From Rossellomorea aquimaris (GTDB lineage: Bacteria; Bacillota; Bacilli; Bacillales; Bacillaceae_B), in NCBI RefSeq assembly GCF_001877785.1, contig NZ_MINN01000011.1, positions 1 through 64,000 on the forward strand: 64,000 nt of DNA, read 5' to 3'. The notes under the pieces were generated by a model. It saw nothing but the letters and a program-made list of their open reading frames with translations, searched no databases and had not been told where the DNA came from. Every line of letters begins with the position of its first letter. The stretch's first letter is position 1. The translations under genes were made by a program, and so were the position numbers. This document shows, one piece after another, positions 62,248 to 64,000 of the stretch.

Positions 62248-62466
62248 TGATTTACGTGCAAGACTTCGCTTTCCGCGGGCAGCCCCGGCCTCATTGAAAT
62301 AGTTATCTGTCTAGCTGCAGGGCTTAGAGGCACATGTCTAAGCCAAACCGACCAAGAAGGCTAAATGCGCCTTAGTGGCCGTTTCGTCTTATGCCACACG
62401 CCTCTGACCAAAGCCCTTCCGCTTTTCGGTTAGGAGTCTTCGTCTTGCACTCCAATGAACCGCTGG
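62248..62466. repeat. Dispersed palindromic element, copy 7
   Basis: The left end reads GATTTACGTGCAAGACTTCG and the right end GTCTTCGTCTTGCACTCCAAT, then GAACCGCTGG, in the orientation of copy 1. One inner hairpin module is present (CTTAGAGGCACATGTCTAAGC with CTTATGCCACACGCCTC, loop side AAGAAGG/CGCCTTAG). The rest of the gap to citG (62467-62534) shows no terminator. Confidence 0.85.
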
Positions 62467-62534
62467 AAACAGTCAAATTCTTTTATCTCACATTCAAAGG
62501 TGATTTTCCAGCTATTCACTACCTAATTCATTTG

Positions 62535-63914
62535 TTATTTAACCATCTTCGCCGGATTGATCCACTCATCGTATTGCTCCTCTGTCAGATATTCTGATTC
62601 TATCGCTGCTTCTTTCAGTGTCGAGCCGCTTTTATGGGCGTTCTTCGCAATTTCAGCTGCTTTTTCGTAGCCGATATGCGGATTCAGTGCTGTGACGAGC
62701 ATAAGGGAACGTTGAACAAATTCTTGGATGACTTCTTCATTGGCTTCCATGCCTTTCACGCATTTATCGTTGAATGAACGTATTCCGTCGGTAAGTAATC
62801 TTATGGATTGAAGCATGTTATAAATAATCACCGGTTTGAAGACATTCAGCTCGAAATTACCCTGGCTTGCTGCAAACCCGATGCACGCATCATTTCCGAA
62901 TACCTGGGTGGCGACCATGGTGACAGCCTCGCTTTGAGTAGGGTTGACCTTCCCCGGCATGATCGAACTGCCCGGTTCGTTTGCGGGGATCGTGATTTCC
63001 CCGATTCCGCTCCGAGGACCGCTTGACAGCCAGCGGACATCATTTGCGACTTTCATCAAGTCTGCGGCCAATGCCTTTAAGGCACCATGCACGTAAACAA
63101 TTTCATCATGGGAAGTGAGCGCATGAAATTTATTATCGGAAGAAACGAATGGGATGCCGGTCTGATTTTCAAGTTCCTCAGCGACCTTCCCCCCAAATGA
63201 CGGATGGGCATTGATCCCGGTTCCCACTGCAGTACCGCCTATTGCAAGGTGGACAAGCTGCCCCATGCTCTCTTCAATCATTTGACGTGATTTTTCCATC
63301 ATCGCCCTCCAACCGCTTACCTCCTGACCCAGTGTCAGAGGGGTGGCGTCCTGCAGGTGTGTACGGCCGATTTTAATGATATCCTGAAACTTCAATTCTT
63401 TTTCGCGGAGGGTTTCAATGAATTCATCAATGACCGGCAGGAGTTTTCCGGAAATTTCTTTATAGGCAGCGATATGCATGGCAGTTGGAAAAGTATCGTT
63501 TGAACTTTGCGACATATTCACATCGTCATTTGGGTGAACCTTCTCTTCACTTCCTGCCTCTTTTAAAAGTTCATTTGCACGGTAGGCAACGACTTCATTT
63601 ACATTCATATTCGATTGCGTGCCGCTCCCCGTCTGCCAGACAACCAATGGAAAATGCTCATCCCATTCAGCGTTCAGGATCTCATCGCATGCCCCGCAGA
63701 TCGCTTTCATTTTCCCTTCCGAAAGTTTGCCAAGCTTTTGATTCGACATTGCCGCCGCCTTTTTCAGCTGCGCGAAAGCATATGTAACTTCGAGCGGCAT
63801 TCTTTCTGTACCGATTTGGAAGTTTTCTTTACTTCTCTGTGTCTGTGCACCCCAGTATTTCTCTTTGGGTACTTTCATTTCACCAATCGTATCCCGTTCA
63901 ATTCGGTAATCCAT
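62535..63914 (-). CDS. citG: Class II fumarate hydratase
   Basis: A 459-residue fumarase that converts fumarate to L-malate in the TCA cycle. The lyase signature [11 protein letters not shown], the substrate segments [12 protein letters not shown] and [11 protein letters not shown], and [15 protein letters not shown] are intact. AGGGAGGAAGAG precedes the ATG. It is the last gene of the window; only 86 nt of upstream sequence is present, so its promoter cannot be judged fully. No convincing terminator is seen between it and the palindromic element. Confidence 0.96.
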   Translation of the reverse strand: MDYRIERDTIGEMKVPKEKYWGAQTQRSKENFQIGTERMPLEVTYAFAQLKKAAAMSNQKLGKLSEGKMKAICGACDEILNAEWDEHFPLVVWQTGSGTQSNMNVNEVVAYRANELLKEAGSEEKVHPNDDVNMSQSSNDTFPTAMHIAAYKEISGKLLPVIDEFIETLREKELKFQDIIKIGRTHLQDATPLTLGQEVSGWRAMMEKSRQMIEESMGQLVHLAIGGTAVGTGINAHPSFGGKVAEELENQTGIPFVSSDNKFHALTSHDEIVYVHGALKALAADLMKVANDVRWLSSGPRSGIGEITIPANEPGSSIMPGKVNPTQSEAVTMVATQVFGNDACIGFAASQGNFELNVFKPVIIYNMLQSIRLLTDGIRSFNDKCVKGMEANEEVIQEFVQRSLMLVTALNPHIGYEKAAEIAKNAHKSGSTLKEAAIESEYLTEEQYDEWINPAKMVK

Positions 63915-64000
63915 CTCTCTTCCTCCCTCAAATAATAGTCACATTACCATATTTCCACTATTTGACCTGTACTAACCACTTTCGGACAGGTTTTGTTCAA

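Overview
The window looks like chromosomal DNA of an endospore-forming Bacillaceae species close to, but outside, Bacillus subtilis. The evidence is AGGAGG-type ribosome sites, TTG and GTG starts, spore genes (an alpha/beta SASP, YheC/YheD-type proteins, YjcZ-like microproteins, YhaL) and long synteny with the B. subtilis yhf-yhg-hem-yha-ecs-hpr-prsA-yha-yhe-citG region. The genus cannot be fixed from sequence alone; Rossellomorea or a related marine Bacillus is a guess. No rRNA, functional tRNA, prophage or CRISPR was seen.

Layout. 0.4-8.5 kb: fatty-acid activation and oxidation genes (enoyl-CoA hydratase, LcfB-type ligase behind a FadR-type operator), a large secreted M14 carboxypeptidase, lipoate ligase, YhfI, YhfH and a YtkA-like lipoprotein. 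8.9-12 kb: YhgE and its TetR regulator YhgD, with three copies of one candidate operator. 12-18 kb: a LysM/GH18 spore-wall hydrolase, the heme genes hemE-hemH-hemY and the heme monooxygenase HmoB. 18-21 kb: the LiaFSR envelope-stress system. 20.8-24.2 kb: a permease, a PAP2 phosphatase and a YhaA-like M20 amidohydrolase. 24-28 kb: ecsA-ecsB-ecsC and hit, separated by a degenerate 130-bp tandem repeat. 28.6-34.8 kb: trpP with a TRAP-type leader, yhaH, hpr/scoC, small membrane proteins, three YjcZ-like microproteins, prsA and yhaL. 35-43 kb: yhaM, yhaN, yhaO (RNA/DNA processing) and the ABC exporter yhaQP. 43-50 kb: a two-domain autolysin, a second acyl-CoA ligase/hydratase pair, hemZ and yhaX. 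51-58 kb: yheA, yheB and a run of four tandem YheC/YheD ATP-grasp genes behind a candidate sigma-E promoter. 58-64 kb: a ferritin-like protein, yheE, a CstR-like persulfide sensor, a PucR-type regulator, the MsmX-type ABC ATPase, a SASP gene with a cloverleaf-like leader, and fumarase.

The gaps between genes hold most of the unexplained structure. A modular palindromic element occurs seven times, and its arm changes compensate for each other between copies. There are arrays with a 20-bp period at three loci, two of them sharing one core. There is also a tandem array of long hairpins, a probable IS91-type transposase remnant, and the structured SASP leader, which can form mutually exclusive helices and ends in an encoded ACCA.
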